From: Phytohabitans maris
Lineage (GTDB): Bacteria; Actinomycetota; Actinomycetes; Mycobacteriales; Micromonosporaceae
Assembly (NCBI RefSeq): GCF_031085175.1
Contig: NZ_JAVHUY010000013.1
Location: forward strand, 1-64,000
Direction of reading: 5' to 3'
Length of the DNA: 64,000 bases
Below are positions 25,367 to 36,618 of the stretch, in pieces (within the stretch, counting starts at the first letter, position 1; each line of letters starts with the position of its first letter). A program made the translations under genes and the position numbers. A model generated the notes under the pieces. The model did not search any database and was not told where the DNA came from. It was given only the letters and a program-made list of their open reading frames with translations.

Positions 25367-27820
25367 GGACGGGCGGGTCAGCAGGCGGCGCGGGCTCCAC
25401 CGCAGCAGCCCGTCGCGCATGCGACCGGAGGTCAGGACGGTACGGATCGAACTCTCCACGATCGCCTGCCGCCACCGCAGCAGTACCGACGGCGGCAGCA
25501 GCCGCGCGGCCAGGCGGGTGCGGCGGTTGGCCCGGCTGGCCAGCGCCTTTCGCACCGCCCGCAGGCCCTCACCCAGCCGTCCGGCCTGCAACGGGTCGCG
25601 GGCGTACCGGGCGCGCTCCTCGGCCCGCCCCAGCAGCCGCGCCGCCTCGGCCGACGAGCCGTCCACCAGCCCGCCCCGGACCAGGCGGTCGGCGGTGGCG
25701 CGGGGAGTCTCGGTCAGGTCGATCGGCACCCGGTAGTCGACCATCGTGTCGAGCAGCTCGGCCCAGGCTGCGTGCGCGTCCTCCCGGGCGCGCCCGGCCG
25801 CCGCCACGTCGGTGACCACGATGCGCGGCCCGTCACCCGGGCCGCCGCCCGCACCCGCCGCGGCCGCGGGCGCACCGCCGCCGGCGGACTGGCGCTGCCG
25901 GCGTAGCAGGCTGCGCCGCAAGGCCGGTACGGCCAGGAGGGCGAGCAGCAGGATCACCGCGCCGATCGTGAACCACGGCCACCTGGGCGTGGTCGGCGTG
26001 GTCGAGCCGACGCCGGCGCCGAGGTCGGCCGAGTCGTTGGTGTCGTCCTGCGGGCCGACGGTGCCGCCGGGCACGTTCGGCGCCGGTCCCGCGCTCGTGC
26101 TGGTGCTCGGCTCGACCTCCGGGGTGGCGTCGACGTCCGGCGCGTAGTCGGAGCGGATCGAGCCCGCGACGGACGCGGCGGGCGTGGCGTCGAAGGGCAC
26201 CCAGCCGAACCTCGGGCCGAAGTACACCTCGGTCCAGGCGTGCAGGTTCTTGTTGGTCAGCGTGAACGAGTCGCCGTCGCGGCGGTTGCTGCCGCTGCTG
26301 AAGCCGAACGCCACCCGCGCCGGGATGCCGGCCGCCCGTACCATCCAGGCCATCGCGGCCGCGTACTGCTGGCAGAAGCCCCGCCGGTTGGTCAGGAAGT
26401 CGACGATCGCGTTGCCGCCGGTACCGCCCTCGGTCTGCAGGCTGTACGAGAAGCCGTTCTTCACCGAGAAGAAGTCGTATATCGCCCGCACCCGCTCGTA
26501 CGGCGTGCTCTTGCCCTGGACCAGCTCGTCGACCCGCTCCTGTACCTGCTGGTTCCTCGGCATCGCGGTGTACTGCTCGACCATCGGGTCCTGCTGCGGC
26601 ACCGGGTCGGCCTGCCGGAGCGCGCTCGCGGTGTACGACGCCCGGATGTACTCCACTGTGTACTTCTGCTTCCGGGCCGACGACCGGCTGGCGAAGACGA
26701 CCTGCTGGTTGGGGTCGTAGAACCAGGTGCCCTTGAAGTTTTCGATCGCGACCGGCGTGGCGTAGATGGGGAGCAGCCCCATGTCGAAGTCCTCGGTGAC
26801 CTCGAGCGTCGCCCGGAACCGGCCGGTGTTCACACCCGCGCCCGGGTCCTGGAACGGCGGCAGGCCGTCCTTGAGCGGGCTGCTGGCGGCGCGCCGGCCG
26901 CTGCGGAAGCCGTCGTTGGTCAGCTCGTCGGCGACGCCGAAGCGGATGTACTGGGGCCGGTCGTCGTTGGTGGTGACCTTGACCATCTCGCGGTCGTCGG
27001 TCTGCTTCAGCTCGCCGCTCAGGTTGGCGAAGAGGTCGACCCGCCCGCCGGTGCCGCGCCCGTTGCCGCCCGGGCCCGAGCCGCCCGCGCCGAAGTTGGC
27101 GAGCAGGCCGCTGGTCATGCCGGGGACCGCGAGGGGCAGCAGCACGGCGAGCGCGACGCCCACCACCGCCAGCCGGCGGCCGGCCGCGGCCAGTGGCGAC
27201 GGCTCCCACACGTCGACGTCGCGCCCGTCGCCGGTGAACCGCCGGCCGAAGCGCCGTACCCGGTCGACGTTGTCGGCGACCAGCAGCCACAGGAAGCCGA
27301 CCGCGCCGATGACGAAGGGGAGCGGGTGGACGCTGTCGGTGTACACGGCGACCGGCACCGAGTAGATCGCCAGCATCGGCAGGCCGGCCAGCGCGGGGCG
27401 GCGCAGGGCGACGGTGAGCAGGTCGACCAGGATGGCCACCGAGCCGACCCCGAGCACGGTGAGGAACTGCAGGCCGACCCGGTCGGGTACGGGCACGCCG
27501 TACGAGCGCATGTCGTCGACCGCGAAGTTCATCAGCTGGCCGAAGTGGGCGAACGTACCGGGCATGGGGATGATCGCCAGCAGCTCCTCGCCGCTGGAGA
27601 ACATCAGCGTCAGCACCAGGGTCAGCGTCGCCACCATGCCGAGCAGCTGGGCCCAGAGCGGCGCGCGCAGCGAGCGGGCCAGCGTGGCGGCGCCGGCGAC
27701 GAGCGCCACCGCCACCGCGCACTGGATCAGCCAGGTCCACCGCTCGAAGATCGTCGACAGTGGAGCCGCCGCGAGCAGTGTGGCCGCCGCGGCGACGAAG
27801 CCCAAATGCCGATCACGCAC
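25361..27820 (-). CDS. transglutaminase-like TgpA-type membrane protein (DUF3488/DUF4129)
   Basis: 819 residues. About six N-terminal membrane helices (residues 5-215, DUF3488) precede an external transglutaminase-like domain with the Cys-His-Asp triad: GFCQQYAAAMAWMVRAAGIPARVAFGF (Cys), KNLHAWTEVYFGPRFGWVPFDATP (His and Asp). A Pro/Thr linker, one more helix (WFTIGAVILLLALLAVPAL) and a cytoplasmic DUF4129-like part (DAHAAWAELLDTMVDYRVPIDLTETPRATADRLV) follow. It is the last gene of a moxR-DUF58-tgpA operon, 2 bp after the DUF58 stop. The set is common in actinobacteria and thought to act in envelope protein processing or modification; the substrate is unknown. Confidence 0.9.
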   Translation of the reverse strand: MRDRHLGFVAAAATLLAAAPLSTIFERWTWLIQCAVAVALVAGAATLARSLRAPLWAQLLGMVATLTLVLTLMFSSGEELLAIIPMPGTFAHFGQLMNFAVDDMRSYGVPVPDRVGLQFLTVLGVGSVAILVDLLTVALRRPALAGLPMLAIYSVPVAVYTDSVHPLPFVIGAVGFLWLLVADNVDRVRRFGRRFTGDGRDVDVWEPSPLAAAGRRLAVVGVALAVLLPLAVPGMTSGLLANFGAGGSGPGGNGRGTGGRVDLFANLSGELKQTDDREMVKVTTNDDRPQYIRFGVADELTNDGFRSGRRAASSPLKDGLPPFQDPGAGVNTGRFRATLEVTEDFDMGLLPIYATPVAIENFKGTWFYDPNQQVVFASRSSARKQKYTVEYIRASYTASALRQADPVPQQDPMVEQYTAMPRNQQVQERVDELVQGKSTPYERVRAIYDFFSVKNGFSYSLQTEGGTGGNAIVDFLTNRRGFCQQYAAAMAWMVRAAGIPARVAFGFSSGSNRRDGDSFTLTNKNLHAWTEVYFGPRFGWVPFDATPAASVAGSIRSDYAPDVDATPEVEPSTSTSAGPAPNVPGGTVGPQDDTNDSADLGAGVGSTTPTTPRWPWFTIGAVILLLALLAVPALRRSLLRRQRQSAGGGAPAAAAGAGGGPGDGPRIVVTDVAAAGRAREDAHAAWAELLDTMVDYRVPIDLTETPRATADRLVRGGLVDGSSAEAARLLGRAEERARYARDPLQAGRLGEGLRAVRKALASRANRRTRLAARLLPPSVLLRWRQAIVESSIRTVLTSGRMRDGLLRWSPRRLLTRPSR

Positions 27821-27822
27821 AG

Positions 27823-29160
27823 CTACCTAACCCTCCCGGGCCCGCGGGCTCCGTTCGTGCCGTGGCCCCCGGGGCCGATACCCACTGTCTCCGCCATCGC
27901 CGCGCGCCACGCGAAGCCCTGCGACCCGCGGGCCGCCTGCGGCCAGAGCGCGGGCAGCTTCGCGCCGTGGGACACGCCCACCACGCGCCACCCGCTCCGC
28001 ATCAGGCCGAGCGCGGCCGCGCCGTGTGCCCGGCTCGCCTCGGCGCGGCTCTCCGGCGGCAGGCTGAGCCACGTGGACGAGTCGATCAGGAACGCCAGGC
28101 AGGTCGCGTTGTTGCTCCGCAGTCCCGCCAGCAGCTCGGCCTCTGCGCTGGTCAGCGCCCCGAGCAGCGCGATCACCAGGCCGCCGTCGGAGCGCCTCCG
28201 CACCGCCTCGACGAGCTGGGCCACGTCACCGCGCTTCTCCAGCCGTACGTCGGCGAGGTGGTCCAGCAGGATCCCCTCGCCCTCCTCGGCCGCCTCGGCG
28301 TCGATGCCGGTGTCGGTGACCAGGCGCAGCTTGTATCCGGCCTGCCGCAGGTGGACCGCGACGCTGGCCGCCGCCGACACCGCCCACTCGAAGCTGGCCG
28401 TGGGCCCCTCGCCCCGATGGGCGTACTGCCGGGTGTCGAGCACGACCGTGGCCCGGCTCTCCCAGGGCTGCTCCTCCCGGCGGACCATGAGCTCGCCGGT
28501 GCGGGCGGTCGACTTCCAGTGCACGCGCCGCAGGTCGTCGCCGCGCCGGTACTCCCGGGTCGCCGCGTCGTCTTCGCCGTGCACGGCCACCGAACGGGCC
28601 CGGCTGTCCCCGGCGCCCGCGTACTCGCCGGCGAGCCGGACGGTGGGCAGCGCGTGCACCTGCGGGATCACGGTGAGCCGGTCGACGCTCGGGAACGAGC
28701 GGCTCAGCTCGCAGAGCCCGAACGGGTCGGTCAGCCGCACCACCAGGGGACCGACCTCGTACTTGCCGCGCACGTCGGCCCGCACCGTGTACGCCACGGA
28801 GCTGGCCTGGCGGGCGCCGAGCCGTTCGAGGACGACCCGCGGGCGGCTGCCCAGCGCGTACGGCAGGCGGTCCTCCAGCAGCAGCGTGCCGGTGGGCAGG
28901 CGGGACATGTTTTGTAGGCGAAGGACCACGCGGGCGCTGGCGCCGACCGGCGCGCGGTGCGGCTCCAGCGAGCGGCTGCAGGCGAGCCGGTAGCGGCTGC
29001 GCCCGACGTACGCGGCGGCCAGCAGCGGCAGGATCGCCAGCAGGATCGCGACCCGCAGCAGGTCCTTCTCCCCGAGGATGATCGCCGAGACTGCGGCGGC
29101 CGCGGCGGCCGCCAGGAACGACCGGCCGCGCGTCGTCAGCCCGCGCAGTGCCTCACGCAC
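27823..29160 (-). CDS. DUF58 protein (vWA-like)
   Basis: 445 residues. Two N-terminal membrane helices (FLAAAAAAAVSAIILG and LLRVAILLAILPLLAAAYVG) are followed by a beta-rich section. The DUF58 core is VHGEDDAATREYRRGDDLRRVHWKSTARTGELMVRREEQPWESRATVVLDTR, with the family signature YRRGDDLRRVHWKSTAR and a vWA-type strand VVLDTR in place of a full MIDAS. It starts with GTG 3 bp after the moxR stop and ends 2 bp before the tgpA-like start, so all three are co-transcribed. DUF58 proteins are usual partners of MoxR AAA+ ATPases. Confidence 0.9.
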   Translation of the reverse strand: MREALRGLTTRGRSFLAAAAAAAVSAIILGEKDLLRVAILLAILPLLAAAYVGRSRYRLACSRSLEPHRAPVGASARVVLRLQNMSRLPTGTLLLEDRLPYALGSRPRVVLERLGARQASSVAYTVRADVRGKYEVGPLVVRLTDPFGLCELSRSFPSVDRLTVIPQVHALPTVRLAGEYAGAGDSRARSVAVHGEDDAATREYRRGDDLRRVHWKSTARTGELMVRREEQPWESRATVVLDTRQYAHRGEGPTASFEWAVSAAASVAVHLRQAGYKLRLVTDTGIDAEAAEEGEGILLDHLADVRLEKRGDVAQLVEAVRRRSDGGLVIALLGALTSAEAELLAGLRSNNATCLAFLIDSSTWLSLPPESRAEASRAHGAAALGLMRSGWRVVGVSHGAKLPALWPQAARGSQGFAWRAAMAETVGIGPGGHGTNGARGPGRVR

Positions 29161-29163
29161 TGG

Positions 29164-30216
29164 TCAGCCCCTCCGGGGGTCGTACTGGGCCCGCCCGTCG
29201 CCCGCCGGCGGCCGGTTGTCGTAGGGCGAGCGCTGGCGCTCGTGGGGGAGCGGGAGCCGGTGCACGATGTCCGCGATGATCGCGTCGGTGGTGCGCCGGG
29301 CCAGCTGCGCGTCCGCGGTGGGGATGATGCGGTGCGCCATCACCGGCACGGCCAGCGTCTGCAGGTCGTCGGGGAGCACGTAGTCGCGCCCTTCGAGCGC
29401 GGCGACCGCGCGGGCGGTGCGCAGCAGCTGGAGCGTGGACCGGGGGGACGCGCCGAGCCGGAGGTCGGGGGCCTCGCGGGTGGCGGTCACCAGGTTCACC
29501 GCGTACTGCTTGACGGCGTCGGCGACGTGCACCTCACGTACGGTCGCGATGAGCCGACGGACGGTAGAGGCGTCGGAGACCGGCTTGAGCGCCACGATCG
29601 GGTCGCTGGTGCCGTGCACGTCGAGCATCGCGAGCTCGGCACCCGGGTCGGGGTAGCCCATCGCGATCCGCGCGGTGAACCGGTCGCGCTGCGCCTCGGG
29701 GAGGGGATAGGTGCCCTCCATCTCGATCGGGTTTTGCGTCGCGATCACCATGAACGGCGTCTGCAGTTCGTACGTCGTGCCGTCGACGGTGACCTGCCGC
29801 TCCTCCATGCTCTCCAGGAGCGCGGACTGCGTCTTCGGCGAGGCCCGGTTGATCTCGTCGCCGACTACCAGGTTGGCGAACACCGCACCCGGCTTGAATT
29901 CGAAGTCGTGGGTTTCCTGGTTGTAGACACTGACGCCGGTCACGTCGCTGGGCAGCAGGTCGGGGGTGAACTGGATCCGCCGCACCGAACAGTCGATCGA
30001 CCGGGCCATCGCCTTGGCGAGCTTCGTCTTGCCGACGCCGGGGACATCCTCGATCAGGAGGTGACCCTCGGCCAGCAGGACGGCCAACGCGAGGCGCACC
30101 GTAGCGGTCTTGCCCTCGATGACCTGCTCGATGTTGGCCACGATGGCGTCACTGGCGGCACGGAACTCCGTGCCGGACAGGGGGCCGCCAAGCTGGTCCC
30201 AGGATGGTTGTGTCAC
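29164..30216 (-). CDS. moxR: MoxR-family AAA+ ATPase
   Basis: 350 residues. Walker A is modified but recognisable in [26 protein letters not shown]. Walker B is [36 protein letters not shown], with GDEINR characteristic of MoxR. Sensor I is [26 protein letters not shown], and the C-terminal lid carries [32 protein letters not shown] (sensor II Arg). GTG start with GAGGAGGAGG upstream. First gene of the moxR-DUF58-tgpA operon and divergent from the leuS leader. MoxR proteins are chaperone-like ATPases that assemble or activate vWA-domain partners, here presumably the DUF58 protein. Confidence 0.93.
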   Translation of the reverse strand: MTQPSWDQLGGPLSGTEFRAASDAIVANIEQVIEGKTATVRLALAVLLAEGHLLIEDVPGVGKTKLAKAMARSIDCSVRRIQFTPDLLPSDVTGVSVYNQETHDFEFKPGAVFANLVVGDEINRASPKTQSALLESMEERQVTVDGTTYELQTPFMVIATQNPIEMEGTYPLPEAQRDRFTARIAMGYPDPGAELAMLDVHGTSDPIVALKPVSDASTVRRLIATVREVHVADAVKQYAVNLVTATREAPDLRLGASPRSTLQLLRTARAVAALEGRDYVLPDDLQTLAVPVMAHRIIPTADAQLARRTTDAIIADIVHRLPLPHERQRSPYDNRPPAGDGRAQYDPRRG

Positions 30217-30372
30217 GGGCCTCCTCCTCGTTTACCACGGCTTCCCATATAGATACGCAAGGGTGGCCGTATGGTTCGCGGGAGTGCAGGCCGGGTTGTG
30301 ACGGACCACCCGCATGTGCACAGGCTAGCCCTGTCGGTGGAATTCGCCGAGTCGGTCTTGACGGCCGCGTAG

Positions 30373-30378
30373 TACACT
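30373..30378 (+). promoter_or_regulatory. putative -10 hexamer TACACT of the leuS leader transcript
   Basis: TACACT ends 6 nt before the ATG of the leader peptide at 30385, so the transcript could begin at that ATG. TTGACG at 30358-30363 resembles a -35 but is only 9 nt away, too close to pair with it. Inference. Confidence 0.35.
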
Positions 30379-30384
30379 GCCGTC

Positions 30385-30414
30385 ATGGCCAGGGCCTTCC
30401 TGCTTCTTACCTAG
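30385..30414 (+). CDS. short Leu-rich leader peptide upstream of leuS
   Basis: ATG to TAG encodes MARAFLLLT, 9 residues with three consecutive Leu codons (CTG CTT CTT). CTT is rare in this GC-rich genome, so ribosome progress would depend strongly on charged tRNA-Leu. The stop is followed by a GCCGCG...CGCGGC stem (30415-30447) and then an intrinsic terminator at 30448-30473, 57 bp before leuS. This is the layout of a transcription attenuator in which ribosome stalling at Leu codons lets RNA polymerase pass into the leucyl-tRNA synthetase gene. Peptide and terminator are seen; the mechanism is inferred, and I cannot identify a clear antiterminator by eye. Confidence 0.65.
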   Translation: MARAFLLLT

Positions 30415-30447
30415 CCGCGCCATCGACGCCCCCGTCGACAGCGCGGC

Positions 30448-30473
30448 AGCCCCTCCTGTGTGAGGGGCTTTTT
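30448..30473 (+). terminator. intrinsic terminator / attenuator before leuS
   Basis: AGCCCCTC (30448-30455) pairs with GAGGGGCT (30462-30469) around CTGTGT, and the RNA ends in five U (TTTTT, 30469-30473). It is a textbook rho-independent terminator, rare in this genome, placed between the Leu-rich leader peptide and the leuS ribosome site (GGAGG at 30519-30523). Confidence 0.85.
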
Positions 30474-30530
30474 CATGCCCCTGCGCAGGTTCGGCTTTGC
30501 CCTGACGAGAATGGCCCTGGAGGTAGAAAA

Positions 30531-33362
<2,832 letters not shown>

Positions 33363-33365
33363 CCC

Positions 33366-33419
33366 GTGATCGAAGCTCCCTTCACGTCGCTAGAACGGCA
33401 TGGAGGGAGCTTCGATCAC
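33366..33419. terminator. perfect 16-bp hairpin after leuS
   Basis: GTGATCGAAGCTCCCT (33366-33381) pairs with AGGGAGCTTCGATCAC (33404-33419), loop 22 nt, 3 bp after the leuS stop. The same arm sequence recurs twice more within 400 bp, so it belongs to a local family of palindromic terminator-like repeats. Confidence 0.65.
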
Positions 33420-33442
33420 AGTGTGAGCGGCGTCGCTCTTTG

Positions 33443-33467
33443 TACCCCCTGGGGGTAGGGGTATGGT
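33443..33467 (+). promoter_or_regulatory. CsoR-type copper operator overlapping promoter
   Basis: The palindrome TACCCCCTGGGGGTA (33443-33457) is of the CsoR operator kind (TACCC...GGGTA). TATGGT (33462-33467) looks like a -10 and lies 7 nt before the ATG of the copper chaperone at 33475, so the repressor would sit across the promoter and Cu(I) would release it. No csoR gene is in the window. Confidence 0.6.
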
Positions 33468-33474
33468 GTCCGGT

Positions 33475-33681
33475 ATGGAGACCAAGACCTACTCCGTCAG
33501 CGGCATGACCTGTGCTCACTGCGTCGGTTCGGTGAGCAGCGAGGTCGGCCAGATCCCCGGCGTCACCGGCGTGGCGGTCGACCTCGCCAGCGGCGCCGTG
33601 ACCGTGACCAGCGACCGCCCGGTCGACGACGCGGCGGTCCGCGCGGCGGTCGACGAGGCGGGCTACGAGCTGGTCAGCTAG
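33475..33681 (+). CDS. CopZ-like heavy-metal-associated (HMA) copper chaperone
   Basis: 68 residues from the ATG at 33475. A single HMA domain with beta-alpha-beta-beta-alpha-beta order: the metal loop GMTCAHC, helix VGSVSSEVGQIPGV, strand GVAVDLASGAVTVTS, then the second helix DDAAVRAAVDEAGY. The two Cys of CxxC bind Cu(I), and the chaperone hands it to a P-type ATPase in the cytosol. An ATG 12 bp upstream (33463) is less likely because it would overlap the -10. The ATPase gene is not adjacent: the next gene is an MFS pump on the other strand. Confidence 0.9.
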   Translation: METKTYSVSGMTCAHCVGSVSSEVGQIPGVTGVAVDLASGAVTVTSDRPVDDAAVRAAVDEAGYELVS

Positions 33682-33684
33682 CGC

Positions 33685-33738
33685 GTGATCAAGGCTCCCC
33701 TCAAGCCGCTGGAACGACTTGAGGGGAGCTTCGATCAC
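33685..33738. terminator. hairpin after the copper chaperone gene
   Basis: A 21-bp stem with 2 mismatches joins 33685-33705 and 33718-33738. The outer part repeats the GTGATC(g/a)A(a/g)GCTCCC arm found after leuS, and a further single arm GGAGCTTCGATCAC at 33754-33767 overlaps the stop codon of the converging MFS gene. Confidence 0.65.
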
Positions 33739-33763
33739 AGCCGTGGGGAAGGCGGAGCTTCGA

Positions 33764-35314
33764 TCACGCGGCCGGCACGGCCTCCTTGGCCGGGGCGGCG
33801 ACGGCCGGTGAGCCCACCGTCGGCACGTGGCGCAAGAGCACCAGCGCCGCCACCGCCACGCCGACCACCAGCACCGCACTCACCGCGGCCACCGCGTGCA
33901 GCCCGCTGGTGAAGCCGGCCCGCGCCGACGCCAGCACCGCCTCGCCGAGCGGTCCGGGCAGCTGCGGCACCGCGGCGGCGGCACCGGCGAGCGTGTCCCG
34001 GGCGGCGGCCGGCGCGCCGGCGGGCAGGGTGCCCGCGACGTCCGACCGGTAGACGGCGGCGGCCAGGCTGCCCATCGTCGCGATCCCCAGCGCGAAGCCG
34101 AACTCGTTGCTCACCTGCGAGATCGACGCCGCCGACCCGGCCTTCTCCGGCGGCACGGCGCCGATGACGATGTTGGTGCCGAGCGTGATCAGCGGCCCGG
34201 TGCCAAAGTTGATCAGCGCGAACCCGGCGACCAGCCCCACCGCCGTACCCGACTGCGTGACCACCACGAGCCCGGTGGCCGCGACCGCCATGCCGGCCGC
34301 GATCAGGTGCGCCGGACGGATCCTCCGGGCCAGCAGGGGCGCCACCTGCACGCTGACGATTCCGGCGAGCGCGGCGGGCACCAGCGCGAGCCCCGCGTCC
34401 AGCGGCGAGAGCCCCTCGACCAGCTGCAGGAACTGGGTGAGCAGCACCATCGTGGCCCCGGGCAGCATCGTGTTGACGAGCATGCTCACCAGTGCCGTCG
34501 TGAACGCCCGGCTGGCGAACAGCCGCAGGTCCAGCAGCGGGTCGGCCAGCCGCCGCTGCCGCCGGACGAAGACCACGCCCATCGCCACGCCGAACCCGAG
34601 CGCGGCCAGCGGCACGACCTCCCAGCCGTTGCGGGCCAGCTCCTTGAGGCCGTAGATCCCGGGCAGGATCGCCGCGAGCGAGATGCCGACGCTGGCCAGG
34701 TCGAGGCGCCCGCCGTGCCGCCCGTCGCCGCCGCCCGGCGGCAGCAGGATCGGGCCGAGCACGAGCAGCAGCACCATCGCCGGTACGCCGAGCAGGAAGA
34801 CCGAGCCCCACCAGAAGTGCTCCAGCATCACGCCGCCGACCACCGGCCCGAGCGCGATGCCGCCCATCATGCAGACCATCCAGACGCCGATGGCGGTGGT
34901 CCGCTGGCGCGGGTCCTGAAACATGGCGCCGATCAGTCCCAGCATCGTCGGCCCCAGCGCCGCGCCGGCGATGCCGAGCAGCGCGCGGGCGGCGACGAGC
35001 ATCTCGGGGCTGGTCGAGTAGGCGGCGAGCACCGACGCGGCCACGAACCCGACCGCCCCGATCAGCATCAGCCGCCGCTTTCCGATCCGGTCGCCGAGCG
35101 TACCCATCGTGATCATGAAGCCGGCCAGCAGGAAGCCGTACACGTCGAGGATCCAGAGCTGCTCGTTGTTGGTCGGCGCGAGGTCCGCGCTGAGGTGGGG
35201 GAGCGCGAGCAGCAGCACGAAGAGGTCGATCGCGACGAGCAGGCTCGGCAGCGCGAGCACCGCCAGGCCGATCCACTCCCGGGTGCCGGCCTTCGGCGGG
35301 GTCGTCTCGTTCAT
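33764..35314 (-). CDS. MFS multidrug efflux transporter (DHA2, 14-TM type)
   Basis: 516 residues from the ATG at 35314, preceded by AAGGACCTCC. About 14 predicted membrane helices. Diagnostic loops are the motif A GTLGDRIGKRRLMLIG between helices 2 and 3, the start ALPSLLVAIDLFVLLLALPHLSADL (motif D1 with Asp), and motif C GGIALGPVVGGVM of antiporters near helix 5. This places it in the DHA2 drug:H+ antiporter group that exports antibiotics or dyes through the plasma membrane. Divergent from the second dinB. The 3' end overlaps a palindromic repeat arm. Confidence 0.9.
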   Translation of the reverse strand: MNETTPPKAGTREWIGLAVLALPSLLVAIDLFVLLLALPHLSADLAPTNNEQLWILDVYGFLLAGFMITMGTLGDRIGKRRLMLIGAVGFVAASVLAAYSTSPEMLVAARALLGIAGAALGPTMLGLIGAMFQDPRQRTTAIGVWMVCMMGGIALGPVVGGVMLEHFWWGSVFLLGVPAMVLLLVLGPILLPPGGGDGRHGGRLDLASVGISLAAILPGIYGLKELARNGWEVVPLAALGFGVAMGVVFVRRQRRLADPLLDLRLFASRAFTTALVSMLVNTMLPGATMVLLTQFLQLVEGLSPLDAGLALVPAALAGIVSVQVAPLLARRIRPAHLIAAGMAVAATGLVVVTQSGTAVGLVAGFALINFGTGPLITLGTNIVIGAVPPEKAGSAASISQVSNEFGFALGIATMGSLAAAVYRSDVAGTLPAGAPAAARDTLAGAAAAVPQLPGPLGEAVLASARAGFTSGLHAVAAVSAVLVVGVAVAALVLLRHVPTVGSPAVAAPAKEAVPAA

Positions 35315-35400
35315 CGGAGGTCCTTCGGTCGCGGCGCCCTCCTGGCGCCTCTCGACAGGTGGTCGGCGCCGCGCCGGCGTTCTCGACACGCTTCTGGAAT

Positions 35401-35416
35401 TAGAACGTGTGTGCGA
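35401..35416 (+). promoter_or_regulatory. degenerate LexA box before the second dinB
   Basis: TAGAACGTGTGTGCGA agrees with TCGAAC-N4-GTTCGA at 10 of 12 positions and ends 2 nt before the dinB ATG at 35419. A repressor bound here would overlap the start of a leaderless or short-leader transcript. Weaker than the two boxes of the imu region. Confidence 0.4.
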
Positions 35417-35418
35417 AC

Positions 35419-36612
35419 ATGGTCCGCGTGGGCGCCAGCATCCTGCACGCCGACCTCGACGCCTTCTACGCCTCGGTCGAGCAGCGGGACGACCCGAGGC
35501 TCCGCGGCCGCCCGGTCATCGTGGGTGGCGGCGTCGTGCTGGCCTGCAGCTACGAGGCGAAGGCGCGCGGTGTGCGCACGGCCATGGGGGGACGCCAGGC
35601 CCGCCGGCTCTGTCCCGACGCCGTCGTGGTCCAGCCCCGGATGGCCGCCTACAGCGCGGCCAGCAAGGCCGTCTTCCGGGTCTTCCGTGACACGACCCCA
35701 TCGGTCGAAGGGATCTCCATCGACGAGGCCTTCCTCGACGTGGGCGGCCTCCGCAAGATTTCTGGTACGCCCAGCGAGATCGCCCTCCGCCTCCGTGAGC
35801 GGGTCCGGCGCGAGGTCGGCCTGCCGATCACCGTCGGGGTGGCGAAGACCAAGTTCCTGGCCAAGGTGGCCAGCGGCGTGGCCAAGCCCGACGGTCTGCT
35901 GGTCGTGCCGGTCGGCGGCGAGCTCGCGTTCCTGCACCCGCTGCCGGTGGAGCGGCTGTGGGGCGTCGGCCCGGTGACCTCGGCCAAGCTGCGCGACCGC
36001 GGCCTGCGCACCGTCGGCGCCGTCGCCCGGATCGGCGAGGCGGCGCTGGTCTCGATGCTCGGCGTCGCGGCCGGCCGCCACCTGCACGCGCTGGCGCACA
36101 ACCACGACCCCCGTACCATCCAGACCGGCCGCCGGAGGGGCTCGATCGGCGCGCAGCGCGCGTTGGGGCGCAGCCCGCGCACCCCGCGCGACCTCGACGC
36201 CGTGCTCTGCGGCCTGGTCGACCGGGTGGCCCGGCGGATGCGCGCGGCCGGCCGGGTGGGCCGCACCGTGATGCTGCGCCTGCGCTTCGACGACTTCTCC
36301 CGCGCGGCCCGCTCGCACACCCTGCCCCGGGCGACGTCCAATACGGGCACGATCCTCGAAGCCCTCCGCGGCCTGCTCTCGGCGGCCATGCCGATGATCG
36401 ACGAGCGCGGCGTGACGCTGGTCGGCGTCGCGGTGGGCAACCTCGACGACGGCAAGGCCGTCCAGCTGATGCTCCCCTTCGACCCGGGCAGCGGTGCCGA
36501 GCTCGACGTCGCCGTCGACGCGGTCCGCGACCGTTTCGGCTCGTCCGCGGTCACCCGGGCGGTGCTGCTCGGCCGCGACCCCGGCCTGGCCATGCCCATG
36601 CTCCCCGACTGA
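35419..36612 (+). CDS. dinB: DNA polymerase IV (Y-family), second copy
   Basis: 397 residues from the ATG at 35419; a GTG four codons upstream is possible. The palm motifs are ILHADLDAFYASVEQRDDP (D12, D14; ADLD rather than the usual VDMD), SYEAKARGVRTAMGGRQARRLCP, GISIDEAFLDVGGL and TVGVAKTKFLAKVASGVAKPDGLL, then LPVERLWGVGPVTSAKLRDRGLRTVGAVA and a little finger. C-terminal VQLMLPFDPG resembles a beta-clamp-binding QLxLF motif. The sequence differs considerably from the 22.7-kb copy, so this is a second lineage, not a recent duplicate. A weak LexA box precedes it. Confidence 0.92.
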   Translation: MVRVGASILHADLDAFYASVEQRDDPRLRGRPVIVGGGVVLACSYEAKARGVRTAMGGRQARRLCPDAVVVQPRMAAYSAASKAVFRVFRDTTPSVEGISIDEAFLDVGGLRKISGTPSEIALRLRERVRREVGLPITVGVAKTKFLAKVASGVAKPDGLLVVPVGGELAFLHPLPVERLWGVGPVTSAKLRDRGLRTVGAVARIGEAALVSMLGVAAGRHLHALAHNHDPRTIQTGRRRGSIGAQRALGRSPRTPRDLDAVLCGLVDRVARRMRAAGRVGRTVMLRLRFDDFSRAARSHTLPRATSNTGTILEALRGLLSAAMPMIDERGVTLVGVAVGNLDDGKAVQLMLPFDPGSGAELDVAVDAVRDRFGSSAVTRAVLLGRDPGLAMPMLPD

Positions 36613-36618
36613 GCCGGG

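Noticed and set aside
26240-28993. A 917-codon plus-strand frame opposite the tgpA-like and DUF58 genes
   Set aside because: Low-complexity Arg/Val/Gly/His composition; no domain; the operon on the minus strand is certain.
30358-30363. TTGACG as the -35 element for the leuS leader promoter
   Set aside because: It is 9 nt from the TACACT -10, and no TANNNT lies 16-18 nt downstream.
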